Origin: Euperipatoides rowelli
Lineage: Eukaryota; Onychophora; Udeonychophora; Euonychophora; Peripatopsidae
Length of the DNA stretch: 17,481 bases
Strand: one strand, 5' to 3'
Assembly: GCA_003024985.2 (NCBI GenBank)
Contig: PXIH01S0049493.1
This document shows positions 8,341-16,771 of the stretch, piece after piece. The notes under the pieces are model-generated. The model had not been told where the DNA came from. It ran no database searches and saw only the letters and a program-made list of their open reading frames with translations. How positions within the stretch are numbered: position 1 is the stretch's first letter; every line of letters starts with the position of its first letter. Made by a program: the position numbers and the translations under genes.

Positions 8341-8504
8341 TAAAATCCTCTACCTAACAAAATATTCCTACCCTATTATTTTTTAATATAATAACACAAA
8401 TTAAATATACCTTACATACTGCTTAAGTTCATATATACTTTTAATATTTTTATAATACAGGCTTAATTCCACTAATAAATTAAAAATAAATTTTATTTGC
8501 CAAT
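8341..8504. other. AT-rich upstream region of def, end of piece B
   Basis: No open frame of useful length, RNA gene or clear promoter pair is visible. It should hold the def promoter in the native genome, but it is cut by the ambiguous base at 8505. Confidence 0.6.
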
Positions 8505-8505
8505 N
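8505..8505. other. Ambiguous base marking an assembly join (B|C)
   Basis: A second single n lies between the def upstream region and the decayed region preceding secG. Given the rsmE overlap, the sequence on its left is not the true neighbour of the sequence on its right. Confidence 0.75.
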
Positions 8506-8810
8506 AAATTAAAATGAGTATTTTAGAAAAAATAAATCAAATCCTAATTATTGTTTAAATTTTAATGCAATTATATTAATCTTATCTATTATGTTTATAA
8601 GTAGAAGTTTAATTCTCAAATTAGTAAAAAAATTCAATAGATAAACTTAATTAATTGGTAAAGACAAAGTACAATAAATATTAAAAGAAAGTAAAAACAA
8701 CTTGAAAGAAGCTGGTACTTTATCTTTAATAAAGATAAATGCAATTTGTTCTTCTATCCAGTCTATCTGATAAGTAAAGAATAACTTACAATGAGCACTA
8801 AATACACTAA
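8506..8810. other. Stop-rich AT sequence with no recognisable gene
   Basis: All six frames are broken. The longest stretches are a minus-strand run of about 55 codons (roughly 8650-8815), continuing after one stop for about 30 hydrophobic codons, and a plus-strand run of about 22 codons near 8711-8780. Neither resembles a family I know. By position it may contain the end of the neighbouring CD-NTase remnant or of a partner gene, but the sequence does not show it. Confidence 0.5.
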
Positions 8811-9134
8811 ATTCTTAGCTTTATTTTGAAAGTTACTATGTACTTTTACATGTTGATTGCTACCTAAAGCTGGATACCGTTCTTTGGAAGGCTCTTAACT
8901 AAGATATTCAAAGAAATCTCTACTAATGTCATCATAAAAAGAATATTTATAATTAGTTCGATTTGTATTACTTAAAGAAATATAAACAAGTGTATCTATA
9001 AGCAAACCACTAATATTTATATTATGTTTATCTTGTCAAGCTCTTATCATCTTACAAAGATCCCTAAAAGCTCCATCTTTTCGTTTATCTATTTCCTTGA
9101 TAGCTTTTATTTCATCTTTAGGTTTCATAGTTTT
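8811..9134 (-). pseudogene. Remnant of a CD-NTase (SMODS) nucleotidyltransferase, C-terminal half
   Basis: One minus-strand frame reads about 105 codons with two in-frame stops. Family landmarks in order are KPKDEIKAI, a LCKMIRA helix followed by TGA (9036-9038) where Trp is expected, SGLLIDTL, YDDISRDFFEYL followed by TAA (8895-8897), and GSNQHVKV with a KAKN end. These match the second half of SMODS-type nucleotidyltransferases, the enzymes that make cyclic oligonucleotide signals in CBASS anti-phage defence. The catalytic N-terminal half (GS and D-x-D) is not found upstream: coding similarity stops at about 9134, where a plus-strand restriction-modification fragment begins. The frame is lost after about 8811. 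It is therefore dead and truncated. Identity rests on remembered family consensus. A substrate cannot be assigned, and no effector gene is recognisable. Confidence 0.72.
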
Positions 9135-9977
9135 AAAGAACAATTAAAGAGCTATTGTAACAGCACAAAGATCTTATATGGCATTTTGGGCTAATGGTTC
9201 ACATATTATCTATTATCACAACAGAAAAAATCCTAATTACTTTGAAGAAATCCCTAATATTCTTAAGTTTAATCAAGATCTTAAAAATATCTTAAAAGAA
9301 GAATTTACGATTCAAGATCTCATTAAAGAAGATATTATTAAGACAGGGAGAAGTCTTAAGAATATTATTCTTGATAATATGGAAGAGGAAGTCTTATCTA
9401 ATTCAGGTAAGGATGTATTTGAAGAGGTTTTAAAGTTTGTTACAAAATGAAGACTTTTAGTAGAAATTTTCAGATTAGATTATGACTTTTATACACCTAA
9501 TTTATTGAAATATGATAGAAAAATATCTAATCATAAAACGAGTTTTACTTGGAGAGTACATTACTACTTTAACGGACTTTACTGCAAATGATAGTCGTCT
9601 TTCTTCTTTAAATTCTAACGTAGTCATTAAAGAAGAAGAAGATTATGCTAAATAGATTAAGATTCAGAATTTATACTGGAGAGACATAGGTCAGACAACA
9701 ATTTAAAATATAGTTTGAAAAGTATTAAAGTTCCAACTGATTTCTAAAGATTATTAATCTAAGTATGATGAGATTTTAACTCATATCAAAAAAGGAAACT
9801 TTGATAAGCTTAGTAGTATTGTTCATATAAAAAAGTCTATAGAACCCGGAAGTGAAGCTTATAAGACTAAAGGAATTCTTTTTTCGAGTTGCTAACCTAA
9901 CAAAATTTGAGATCAATAAGACTGACATTCATCTATCCAAAGATATTTCAGATAAGGAAAAATTAATAAATCTTTGA
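9135..9977 (+). pseudogene. Remnant of a restriction-modification gene (HsdR-N-like plus specificity-domain pieces)
   Basis: Collinear fragments in shifting frames. (1) 9135-9450: KEQLKSYCNSTKILYGI, then a one-base shift in the T run near 9184-9187, then WANGSHIIYY, NPNYFEEIP and EEFTIQDL, ending at TGA 9448-9450; this resembles the HsdR-N domain at the head of type I or fused type IIG-like enzymes. (2) 9512-9703: a segment with LTDFTANDSR and a TAG at 9653-9655, like a specificity-subunit target-recognition half. (3) 9761-9977: KYDEIL, SIEPGSEAYKTKGI, then a frameshift near 9876-9886 and FRVANLTKFEINKTDIHL, a second target-recognition half, ending at TGA 9975-9977. The methyltransferase core (DPACGSG-like and NPPF motifs) is not visible, so it was probably deleted. 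The 5' end is also missing. The 90-residue frame from 9178 is a fragment of this, not a gene. Confidence 0.7.
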
Positions 9978-10179
9978 AATTAAAAAGAAAATCCAAAAAA
10001 CTATCTTAAAAGAAACAAAAAAATGAGTAAAAAAACTATAAAATCTGATGAATATTAAGAAAAATTAGAAAAGAACCTAGAGATAAATCTAGACTCTTTT
10101 CTTTAGTTTTGGGATTTGGTTATCATATAGATAGATATAATAGTTACCTAAATTTTATTATTAAAGCAATTTTATATAC
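9978..10179. other. Tail of the decayed region before secG
   Basis: No intact gene. A plus-strand stretch reads openly for about 40 codons to near 10190 (beginning around EPRDKSRLF) but resembles nothing I know. It contains the hairpin at 10069-10100. Confidence 0.5.
10069..10100. terminator. Imperfect hairpin, possible terminator after secG
   Basis: The 13-base arms 10069-10081 and 10088-10100 pair at 11 of 13 positions around GATAAA, with the inner 5 bp (CTAGA/TCTAG) perfect. T-rich sequence follows on either strand. It lies about 80 bases after the secG stop, so it could end the gap-pgk-tpiA-secG transcript or be left from the decayed plus-strand gene. Confidence 0.4.
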
Positions 10180-10503
10180 TCATTTTTTATGATCTATCTC
10201 TTTCTGTTTTTCCCAGAAAGTTGAAGTATTTTTTTGTTCTCTTATCTCTTTAAGTAAATTATCATTCACTTTTTTAGTATTCATAAAAGATAAGAATATA
10301 ACAAAAACAAAAAATAAAGTTATAAAAAACCCTGTAACTTTAACAGCAACGCTTGAAGACTTTGCTCCAAAAATTGCAGAACTCTTTCCTCCTAACATTC
10401 CACCAAACCCATCACCTTGTTCATCTTGCATTATTACTAAAAAAATTATAATAAACGACACAATCACGAACAATATGAATATTAAAATTTTTAAAAAATC
10501 CAT
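10180..10503 (-). CDS. secG: SecG protein-export channel subunit
   Basis: 107 residues, within the usual SecG range. SecG is the small membrane subunit of SecYEG, helping SecA-driven export. There are two membrane segments, about 5-24 and 54-73. They are joined by the typical Gly-rich loop QGDGFGGMLGG (29-39) and a SSAIFGAKSS stretch. A charged cytoplasmic tail (76-107) follows. The ATG has GAGG upstream and lies 10 bases after the tpiA stop, so secG is the last gene of the glycolytic cluster and probably shares its transcript. The link to glycolysis is positional only. Confidence 0.92.
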   Translation of the reverse strand: MDFLKILIFILFVIVSFIIIFLVIMQDEQGDGFGGMLGGKSSAIFGAKSSSVAVKVTGFFITLFFVFVIFLSFMNTKKVNDNLLKEIREQKNTSTFWEKQKEIDHKK

Positions 10504-10513
10504 AATAAAAACC

Positions 10514-11278
10514 TCATTTATTACTTACCATCTTGATTATTTCTATAAATGAATTTGCTTTTAAGGAAGCACCTCCAATTAAAGCTCCATCAATATTATC
10601 TTCATTCATTAGTTCAATAATATTATCTCTGCTTACAGAACCACCATATTGAATAATTATTTCTTGGGCAGCCCTTTTTGAATAAAGATTCTGAATCTCA
10701 ATTCGAATCTGCTTATGTACTTGTTCAACTTCTGTTTTTGTTGCTGTTTTGCCTGTTCCTATTGCCCATACAGGCTCATATGCAAGTATTATCCTTGCAA
10801 TATTATTCTCACTAACACCTTTTAAGCCTTGCCTAACTTGATTTAGAACAATATCTAATGTCTTCCCTGATTCTCTTTCTTCTAGAGTTTCACCTATACA
10901 TAAAATTAAATACTTAAAAGTATACTTTAATCCCAAATGAATTTTTTTATTAATAATCTCATCAAGTTCATTTAAATACGTTCTACACTCAGAATGTCCA
11001 AGAATTACATAATCCACTCCAAGTTCAATTAGCATTTGAGCAGAAATTTCACTGGTTCTAGCTCCATTTTCTTTACTAGACATATTCTGAGCACCAAGTA
11101 AAATATTAGACCCTTGTAAAACATCAGCAACTTTACTCAAAGAAATAAAAGATGGAGTTATCATAGTAACAACACTATTAATAGCTCTAAGACCATATAC
11201 TAAATCTTGTGATACTTTTACAGCTTCACTGCTTGTATAATTCATTTTCCAATTACCAGTCAAAAAAGGTTTTCTCAT
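10514..11278 (-). CDS. tpiA: Triosephosphate isomerase
   Basis: 254 residues, the normal length. It interconverts dihydroxyacetone phosphate and glyceraldehyde 3-phosphate in cytoplasmic glycolysis. The catalytic set is complete: Asn9 and Lys11 in GNWKMN, His95 in LGHSECR, and Glu168 in [11 protein letters not shown], followed by the flexible loop 6. The phosphate-binding YGGSV and GGASL are near the C-terminus. It starts two bases after the pgk stop, consistent with one transcript gap-pgk-tpiA-secG. As I recall, Borrelia relies on glycolysis for energy, so this cluster is essential metabolism. Confidence 0.97.
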   Translation of the reverse strand: MRKPFLTGNWKMNYTSSEAVKVSQDLVYGLRAINSVVTMITPSFISLSKVADVLQGSNILLGAQNMSSKENGARTSEISAQMLIELGVDYVILGHSECRTYLNELDEIINKKIHLGLKYTFKYLILCIGETLEERESGKTLDIVLNQVRQGLKGVSENNIARIILAYEPVWAIGTGKTATKTEVEQVHKQIRIEIQNLYSKRAAQEIIIQYGGSVSRDNIIELMNEDNIDGALIGGASLKANSFIEIIKMVSNK

Positions 11279-11280
11279 AA

Positions 11281-12459
11281 TTACTCCTCTAATATTTTAA
11301 TACCAGGTAACACTCTGCCTTCAAGATACTCAAGCGAAGCACCTCCTCCTGTTGAAACATGACTGATTTTACTTGTTAAATTAAATTCATTTACAGCTGC
11401 CACAGAATCCCCACCACCAACTACAGTTATCCCTTTACAACAGGCTACAAACTCTGCTACAGCTTTAGTACCTTCTGAAAATTTACTAAATTCAAAGACA
11501 CCCAATGGACCATTCCAAATTACAATTTTTGCATTCTCCAATACTCCACTAATCAGTGACAAAGTCTTTCTTCCAATATCCATACCAATTTTATCATCGG
11601 GAATATCAATAGAATCAATATATTCAACTACTGCTGTTTTTTTAAACTCACTTGCTGCAATATGATCAACTGGTAATATTATTCTTACATTAAGTTCACG
11701 TGCTTTTTGAAGAAAAGAATTTGCTGTCTCAATATACTTTTCTTCAAATAATGACTTTCCTATCTTATAACCCTCTGCTTTTAAAAAAGTATATGCCATT
11801 CCACCGCCAATTACCACTACTGTTGATTTTGGTAATAAGGATTCAAGTACAGATATTTTAGAAGAAACTTTTGAACCACCTATTATTGCAATCAAAGGCT
11901 TTTGACTGCTCTTAAGAATAGCTCCTAAAAACTTATCTTCTTTTTCTATTAAAAAGCCACCAAAAGCAGGAAGATATTTTGCAAGACCAGAAGTTGAAGC
12001 ATGAGCTCTGTGAACAGTTCCAAATGCATCATTAACAAAAACTTCACCAAACTTTGCAAGCTTCTCTGTAAAAATAACATCACTTGACTCTTCTTCTTTA
12101 TGAAATCTCATATTCTCAAGTAATGCAATATCACCTACTCCCATAGTCTTCACATAATTTTCTACCTCAACACCAATACAATCAGAAAGCATCTTAACAG
12201 TTTTTCCTAAAAGCTGAGATAATCTTTTTGCAATTGGAGCTAAAGAATATTTAAGATTTACCTCGCCATTAGGTCTTCCTAAATGACTCATTAGAATTAT
12301 AAGAGCACCCTCAGTTAATAAATACTCAATTGTAGGTAAAGCTGCCTTAATCCTTGTATCATCAGTAATATTACCCTCTTTTAAAGGAACATTAAAATCA
12401 CACCTTACTAAAACACGTTTATTTTTAAAATTAAAATCCCTTATAGTCTTTATAGGCAT
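11281..12459 (-). CDS. pgk: Phosphoglycerate kinase
   Basis: 392 residues, the normal length. It makes ATP from 1,3-bisphosphoglycerate in cytoplasmic glycolysis. The N-terminal substrate domain has RCDFNVPL (19-26), SHLGRPNG (58-65) and a [11 protein letters not shown] segment. The C-terminal nucleotide domain has [26 protein letters not shown] and a GGGDSVAAV loop near 348. The ATG follows GAGGT at normal distance. The gap stop lies 37 bases upstream without a clear terminator or promoter between, so transcription is probably continuous from the gap promoter. Confidence 0.97.
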   Translation of the reverse strand: MPIKTIRDFNFKNKRVLVRCDFNVPLKEGNITDDTRIKAALPTIEYLLTEGALIILMSHLGRPNGEVNLKYSLAPIAKRLSQLLGKTVKMLSDCIGVEVENYVKTMGVGDIALLENMRFHKEEESSDVIFTEKLAKFGEVFVNDAFGTVHRAHASTSGLAKYLPAFGGFLIEKEDKFLGAILKSSQKPLIAIIGGSKVSSKISVLESLLPKSTVVVIGGGMAYTFLKAEGYKIGKSLFEEKYIETANSFLQKARELNVRIILPVDHIAASEFKKTAVVEYIDSIDIPDDKIGMDIGRKTLSLISGVLENAKIVIWNGPLGVFEFSKFSEGTKAVAEFVACCKGITVVGGGDSVAAVNEFNLTSKISHVSTGGGASLEYLEGRVLPGIKILEE

Positions 12460-12496
12460 TAAAATAACCTCACTACTATATATTACTAATTAAAAT

Positions 12497-13504
12497 TTAT
12501 TTTATTAATTTTTGAGCAAGATCAATAACTCTTGTTGAATAACCAAATTCATTATCATACCATGACATAACTTTTACAAATCCATCTAAAAGCACCATTG
12601 TTGAAAGACCATCAATAATTGATGAATAAGAATTACCCTTTATGTCAGAAGATACAATTGGGTCATCTGTATATGTTAATATACCCCTATAAGCTGGCTC
12701 CTCAGCAGCCTTCTTAAATGCTGTATTAATCTCAGCAACAGTTACATCCTTTTTACCAAGTTGAGCAGTTAAATCTGTAATGGAACCTGTTGGAACAGGT
12801 ACTCTCATTGAAGTACCATTTAATTTACCTTTAAGTTCAGGAAGTACTAAGCCTACGGCTTTTGCTGCGCCTGTTGAAGTTGGAATAATTGATAAAGCAG
12901 CTGCTCTTGCACGTCTTAAATCAGAATGTGGTAAATCCAATATGTTTTGATCATTGGTATAAGCATGAACTGTAGTAATAAGACCTCGTTCTAAGCCAAA
13001 GTTGTCATTCAATACCTTAACCATTGGAGCCAAACAATTTGTTGTGCAAGAAGCATTTGAAACAGCCTTAAGGTCAGCACTAAGTTCATGATCATTTACT
13101 CCAAGTACAATAGTTTTAATATCATCCTTTGCAGGAACTGTTAAAATTACTTTTTTAGCTCCTGAATGATCAACATGATCAAGATATCCCCCCTTCTCAC
13201 TTGTAGCAGAAGTAAATACGCCGGTTGACTCAATAACAACATCTATACCAAGTTTTTTCCATGGTAGTCTTTTAGGATCTCTTTCTGCAACAATTTTTAT
13301 TTCCTTCCCATTGACAATAATAACATCATTTTTAGCTTCAACTTTTTTATTGTAAACCCCAAAAGTAGAATCGTATTTAAGCAAATGTGCTAGTGTCTTA
13401 GGATCTGTTAAATCATTTATTGCTACAATATCTATTCCTCTCTCAAAAGCAATTTTAAAAACATTTCTACCAATACGACCAAAGCCATTAATAGCTAATT
13501 TCAT
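12497..13504 (-). CDS. gap: Glyceraldehyde-3-phosphate dehydrogenase (NAD-dependent)
   Basis: 335 residues from the ATG at 13502-13504. It oxidises glyceraldehyde 3-phosphate with NAD and phosphate. The NAD-binding domain begins GFGRIG (7-12). The catalytic Cys153 lies in [12 protein letters not shown] and His180 in TTVHAYTND. The phosphate-binding PTSTGAAK and the late WYDNEFGYS segment are present. A TTG two codons upstream is also in frame, but it lies only three bases from the GGAGG site, while the ATG is nine bases away and gives the family N-terminus MKLAINGFG. It is the first gene of the glycolytic run, behind a near-consensus promoter. Confidence 0.97.
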   Translation of the reverse strand: MKLAINGFGRIGRNVFKIAFERGIDIVAINDLTDPKTLAHLLKYDSTFGVYNKKVEAKNDVIIVNGKEIKIVAERDPKRLPWKKLGIDVVIESTGVFTSATSEKGGYLDHVDHSGAKKVILTVPAKDDIKTIVLGVNDHELSADLKAVSNASCTTNCLAPMVKVLNDNFGLERGLITTVHAYTNDQNILDLPHSDLRRARAAALSIIPTSTGAAKAVGLVLPELKGKLNGTSMRVPVPTGSITDLTAQLGKKDVTVAEINTAFKKAAEEPAYRGILTYTDDPIVSSDIKGNSYSSIIDGLSTMVLLDGFVKVMSWYDNEFGYSTRVIDLAQKLIK

Positions 13505-13539
13505 AATCAAATTCCTCCATTGTACAAGTAATTAACTTA

Positions 13540-13568
13540 ATCATAAAACAATTAATATTAAGTGTCAA
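13540..13568 (-). promoter_or_regulatory. Sigma70-type promoter of gap
   Basis: On the minus strand: a perfect TTGACA (13563-13568), a 17-base spacer, and TATGAT (13540-13545), about 36 bases before the gap ATG. The -35 box sits directly against the stop of the upstream TPR gene. A 7-bp inverted repeat (13535-13541 with 13557-13563) spans the spacer and touches both boxes, so it might be an operator, but in AT-rich DNA it may be chance. Confidence 0.7.
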
Positions 13569-13569
13569 A

Positions 13570-15549
13570 TTATTTTTTTAAAAAGACCACATAACCTTCT
13601 TGAATATAACCCTCTAAAAGAGATTTGGCATTTAGTATTCCTCTTGCAATATAATCATCAACACTTTCTATCTTTATTTCACCTAAAATATTTTCTTTCT
13701 TATAAGTAATCCAACCTGGACTATCTTTATCGTCAAGAGCATTATCTCTTAGCACTAAGAAAACATCGTCTTTTTTTATTCCATTTATTTTACCAAGGTC
13801 TATTAAAATATCATCTTGTCTAATTTTTAGAATTTTTCCTTTATTGGGTAAGAAGTTATACAAATTATTTACACAATTCCTAATCAAATTACTTAAATAA
13901 TTCGCTCCACCTGTATTATATTTAAATTCAGTAACTTTAACTCCTGTTTTACCAGAAAAAACCTCCACAACTGCAGTAGATGAGTTCCTATTAATATCTA
14001 CTTGTAAATCAAAAATAAAAAATAAATCTAAATTATTATCTCTAGCATAAGAAAAAGCCTCAGAAAAATTATTAACCATATAATCTTTATATTTAACATG
14101 CTCAAAAGTATAGTTTAATGCTTCTATATTAGGATATCTCTCAAGCAATCTTTCTACATGTCTTAAAATTAAATTGTTAGCACCATAAAGTTTTTCTTCG
14201 TTATGCGTAAATATTCCAACCCTATAAACTACTCTATTAGCAAATAGCTCATTAAGATCTTCCATAGTCTTATATTGATACTTATAAAATAAAGATTTCC
14301 TAAATTCAAAAGACAAAACTTCATAGAAATCCAAAATTCGGGGTTCAGATACTTTTCTTTGTTTTGTAAGATAATAAAGTTCCTCGTACGCCATAACATC
14401 AAGTCCTGTAAGTTTATAAATCTTTGATAACAAAAATCTAGCATTATCATTATTAGGGTACAAATCCACCGCATTCTTAACTTTTTCGGCAGCTAAAGTC
14501 ATATTCAAATCTCTAAAATATCTTAAACCTTCAGCTTCATATTTTTGAGATATCTTCACATTCACATCACTTTGCAATAAATTTCTAAAATCAGAAAGAA
14601 AAAAACTTTCCTCTAGTGCTATTTTGTAAAATTCTAAGTCTTTCTTTAACTTGCTTGCCTTATTAAAATTCTCAATTGCCTTATCAAAAGTACTAAGTTT
14701 CAAATAAGAATATCCTAATAAATAATAAAGTTCTGCAGAATTAGAATAAGCTAATATTGCTTTATGTAAAAGTTCAACTGATTCAGAATATTGTGCCTTA
14801 TTTAAATATATAATAGTCAAAAGTTTATAAGCATCCAATATTCTAAAATCTTTATATATATTTGAAAGCAGCATTAAATAATTTTTTGCATGTCTTTCTG
14901 CTAAAAAAAAATTTTTAACAGAAATATAAAATTCAGTAGCTTCTTTATGAAAAAAAGGAACAGATATAAAACTTCCCTTTATCTTATTTATTAAATACTG
15001 AGCTTTATCTTTCATATCCAGTTTTTCATAAATCTTAAGTAAACTAGCAAAGGCACGATAATTATTAGGACTATAATTCAATATTTCTATGTAATAATTA
15101 GCAGCTGCTATTAACAATTCTTCTTTTTCATATATAGATGCAAGGCCAATTAAAGCATCTATATTATTTTTTTGTTTTGCAAGAATTTGTATGTAATATT
15201 TTTTGGACTCTTCTATTTTATTATTTTTAAATAAAATATTTGCATAGAGTATTTTATACTCTATGTCATTTTGTGACATCACATAAGCTTTTTCTATGAA
15301 AAATTGTGCTTGGTTATATACTTCAAGTTTATAATAAATTTCAGCAATAAACTTGTAGGCATCATAATAATTAGGATTAATTCTAATAGCCTCAAGAAGT
15401 TCATCAATAGCATCATAATATTTTTTTACCAAATAGTACTCTTTAGCGTTAGTAAAATAGTTTATTGCCGTTTTTGATCCTTGGGCTAAAATCCCCAAGT
15501 TAGATGAAGTTAAACATAAGAAAATCATTAAAATATGTTTAATTTTCAT
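13570..15549 (-). CDS. Exported TPR protein with a CsgG/FlgT-like C-terminal region
   Basis: 659 residues. A signal peptide (about 1-22, ending near L-A-Q) gives a probable periplasmic location; there is no lipobox cysteine. From about 27 to 430 a long series of TPR units is visible (for example YYDAIDELLEAIRINPNYYDAY and YYLLGYSYLKLSTFDKAIENF, each split by Pro-Asn turns). From about 440 the pattern changes: a YRVGIFTH start and a LDLFFIFDLQVD strand resemble CsgG/FlgO-type domains. The last 85 residues (GKILKIRQDDILIDLGKING, then GEIKIESV) resemble the beta-barrel end of FlgT. Those two likenesses are inference from pattern. It starts directly at the stop of the CBS gene (TAAATG), so it is coupled to it. 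Likely BB0058 orthologue (recalled, uncharacterised). Confidence 0.85.
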   Translation of the reverse strand: MKIKHILMIFLCLTSSNLGILAQGSKTAINYFTNAKEYYLVKKYYDAIDELLEAIRINPNYYDAYKFIAEIYYKLEVYNQAQFFIEKAYVMSQNDIEYKILYANILFKNNKIEESKKYYIQILAKQKNNIDALIGLASIYEKEELLIAAANYYIEILNYSPNNYRAFASLLKIYEKLDMKDKAQYLINKIKGSFISVPFFHKEATEFYISVKNFFLAERHAKNYLMLLSNIYKDFRILDAYKLLTIIYLNKAQYSESVELLHKAILAYSNSAELYYLLGYSYLKLSTFDKAIENFNKASKLKKDLEFYKIALEESFFLSDFRNLLQSDVNVKISQKYEAEGLRYFRDLNMTLAAEKVKNAVDLYPNNDNARFLLSKIYKLTGLDVMAYEELYYLTKQRKVSEPRILDFYEVLSFEFRKSLFYKYQYKTMEDLNELFANRVVYRVGIFTHNEEKLYGANNLILRHVERLLERYPNIEALNYTFEHVKYKDYMVNNFSEAFSYARDNNLDLFFIFDLQVDINRNSSTAVVEVFSGKTGVKVTEFKYNTGGANYLSNLIRNCVNNLYNFLPNKGKILKIRQDDILIDLGKINGIKKDDVFLVLRDNALDDKDSPGWITYKKENILGEIKIESVDDYIARGILNAKSLLEGYIQEGYVVFLKK

Positions 15550-16323
15550 TTATTCCTTTTCCCTTTGAGAAATTTTTATTACCTTTATATTTCTTTGATG
15601 TATATTTTTTACAATAAAGATTAAGTTATTATATTCTATTATTTCATTTTTTGCAGGTATTCTACCAAACAAATCATAAACAAAACCACCAAGCGTATCA
15701 AAGTCTTCATTAGGCAAGCTCAATTTTAGTCTACTATTCAAATTATCAATCAAAATTCTAGCATCACATAAATAACTATTGTTTCCAAGTTCAAGTATCT
15801 CTTCTTCTTCATTATCAAATTCATCCTGAATATCTCCTACTATCTCTTCAAGAATATCCTCAAGCGTAACCAAACCTGATACTCCACCATATTCATCAAC
15901 TACTATGGCAATATGAATATGAATCTCTTGAAATTCCTTTAAAAGTGAATCTATCCTCTTAGTCTCAGGAACAAACATTGTTTTTCTCATTATGCCTTTT
16001 AAATCTATATTGTAGAAATCTTTCTTATACATATGCAAAAGAATATCCTTAGTATGTATTATTCCAATTACATTATCATTAGTAGCTTCATATACAGGAA
16101 ATCTTGAATGATTACTAGAAGTTATTAAACGTAATATTTCATCTTTACTTTTACAATAATCAATAAAAATAACATCAATTCTAGGAACCATTATTTCTTT
16201 TACAATAATTTGGGGTAGATCATTAAATTTTTTTACTAAGTTTTTACTCTGTTCTAACTTATTTTCAAGTTTAGTTTTTTCTAAGATTTTTTGTTTTTTT
16301 AAAAAATTAAAAATTTTTAACAT
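15550..16323 (-). CDS. CorC/TlyC-like CBS-domain protein
   Basis: 257 residues with no membrane segment. A Lys-rich helical N-terminus (1-40) precedes two CBS domains (about 44-100 and 112-165), including SRFPVYEA (73-80) and DEYGGVSGLVTLEDILEE (143-160). The CorC/HlyC transporter-associated domain follows (about 178-254, with DFDTLGGFV). These soluble proteins bind adenosine nucleotides and are linked to Mg/Co homeostasis and to the YbeY neighbourhood in many bacteria (ybeY-corC). Some databases name relatives hemolysin (tlyC), but nothing here shows membrane-damaging activity, so regulation of ion transport is the safer reading. It starts two bases after the ybeY stop, with its AAAAGG site inside the ybeY 3' end. 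Confidence 0.88.
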   Translation of the reverse strand: MLKIFNFLKKQKILEKTKLENKLEQSKNLVKKFNDLPQIIVKEIMVPRIDVIFIDYCKSKDEILRLITSSNHSRFPVYEATNDNVIGIIHTKDILLHMYKKDFYNIDLKGIMRKTMFVPETKRIDSLLKEFQEIHIHIAIVVDEYGGVSGLVTLEDILEEIVGDIQDEFDNEEEEILELGNNSYLCDARILIDNLNSRLKLSLPNEDFDTLGGFVYDLFGRIPAKNEIIEYNNLIFIVKNIHQRNIKVIKISQREKE

Positions 16324-16325
16324 TC

Positions 16326-16769
16326 TTATAATATCCTTTTTGTATTTTTTAAAACTTGTTCTTGAAGAAGTAACATTTCTTCATTATTAAAATCATTAGT
16401 TTCATGTTTATAACCCAGTAAATGTAAAATCCCATGAATAGTAACTCTTTCTAATTCTTCATCAAAAGAAACATTATATTCATTCGAACTTGTATAAAGA
16501 AATTCCAAAGAGATGATCAAATCTCCCTCTATATTGAAATTTGTACTCTCATTATTCTCTTTGTAGTCAAAGGAAAGAACATCTGTAGGCTCATTCATCT
16601 TTCTATAAATATTATTTAATTCCTTTATGTAAATATTATCACAAAGAACAATTGAAAGCTCATAAAAATAAACTTGTAAATATGTAAGAACATCAAATAC
16701 AAACATAGAATATTGTTTAGTATTATCAAAACTTATATTCTCTACTCTCAAATTTAAATTACTTTCCAT
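16326..16769 (-). CDS. ybeY: Endoribonuclease YbeY (16S rRNA maturation)
   Basis: 147 residues, the normal size. YbeY is a metal-dependent RNase that processes the 3' end of 16S rRNA and takes part in ribosome quality control. The metal-binding signature HGILHLLGYKH (112-122) supplies three histidines (112, 116, 122). The upstream family segments PTDVLSFDY (61-69) and GDLIIS (82-87) are also intact. It is followed directly by the CBS gene. Its start lies immediately after a long hairpin that contains its ribosome-binding site (16772-16805), which suggests controlled translation. Confidence 0.95.
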   Translation of the reverse strand: MESNLNLRVENISFDNTKQYSMFVFDVLTYLQVYFYELSIVLCDNIYIKELNNIYRKMNEPTDVLSFDYKENNESTNFNIEGDLIISLEFLYTSSNEYNVSFDEELERVTIHGILHLLGYKHETNDFNNEEMLLLQEQVLKNTKRIL

Positions 16770-16771
16770 AG

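Noticed and set aside
5224-8504. True chromosomal transposition of rsmE-PASTA-fmt-def to a site beside smc
   Set aside because: The single-base n joins and the in-frame 34-bp overlap with the window's end indicate assembly order, not biology.
8650-8815. SLATT-type or other CBASS effector beside the CD-NTase remnant
   Set aside because: The only longer frame has no recognisable motif and no clear pair of membrane segments, so no effector can be claimed.
9178-9450. Open frame of 90 codons as an independent small gene
   Set aside because: Coding similarity continues upstream in another frame (KEQLKSY segment from 9135) across a one-base shift in a T run, so this is a fragment of the decayed restriction-modification gene.
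13505-13510. TTG at 13508-13510 as the gap start
   Set aside because: It leaves only three bases after GGAGG; the ATG at 13502-13504 has proper spacing and the family N-terminus.
15550-16323. Hemolysin toxin gene (tlyC)
   Set aside because: The protein is a soluble CBS plus CorC-domain protein beside ybeY; the hemolysin name is historical and no toxin feature is visible.
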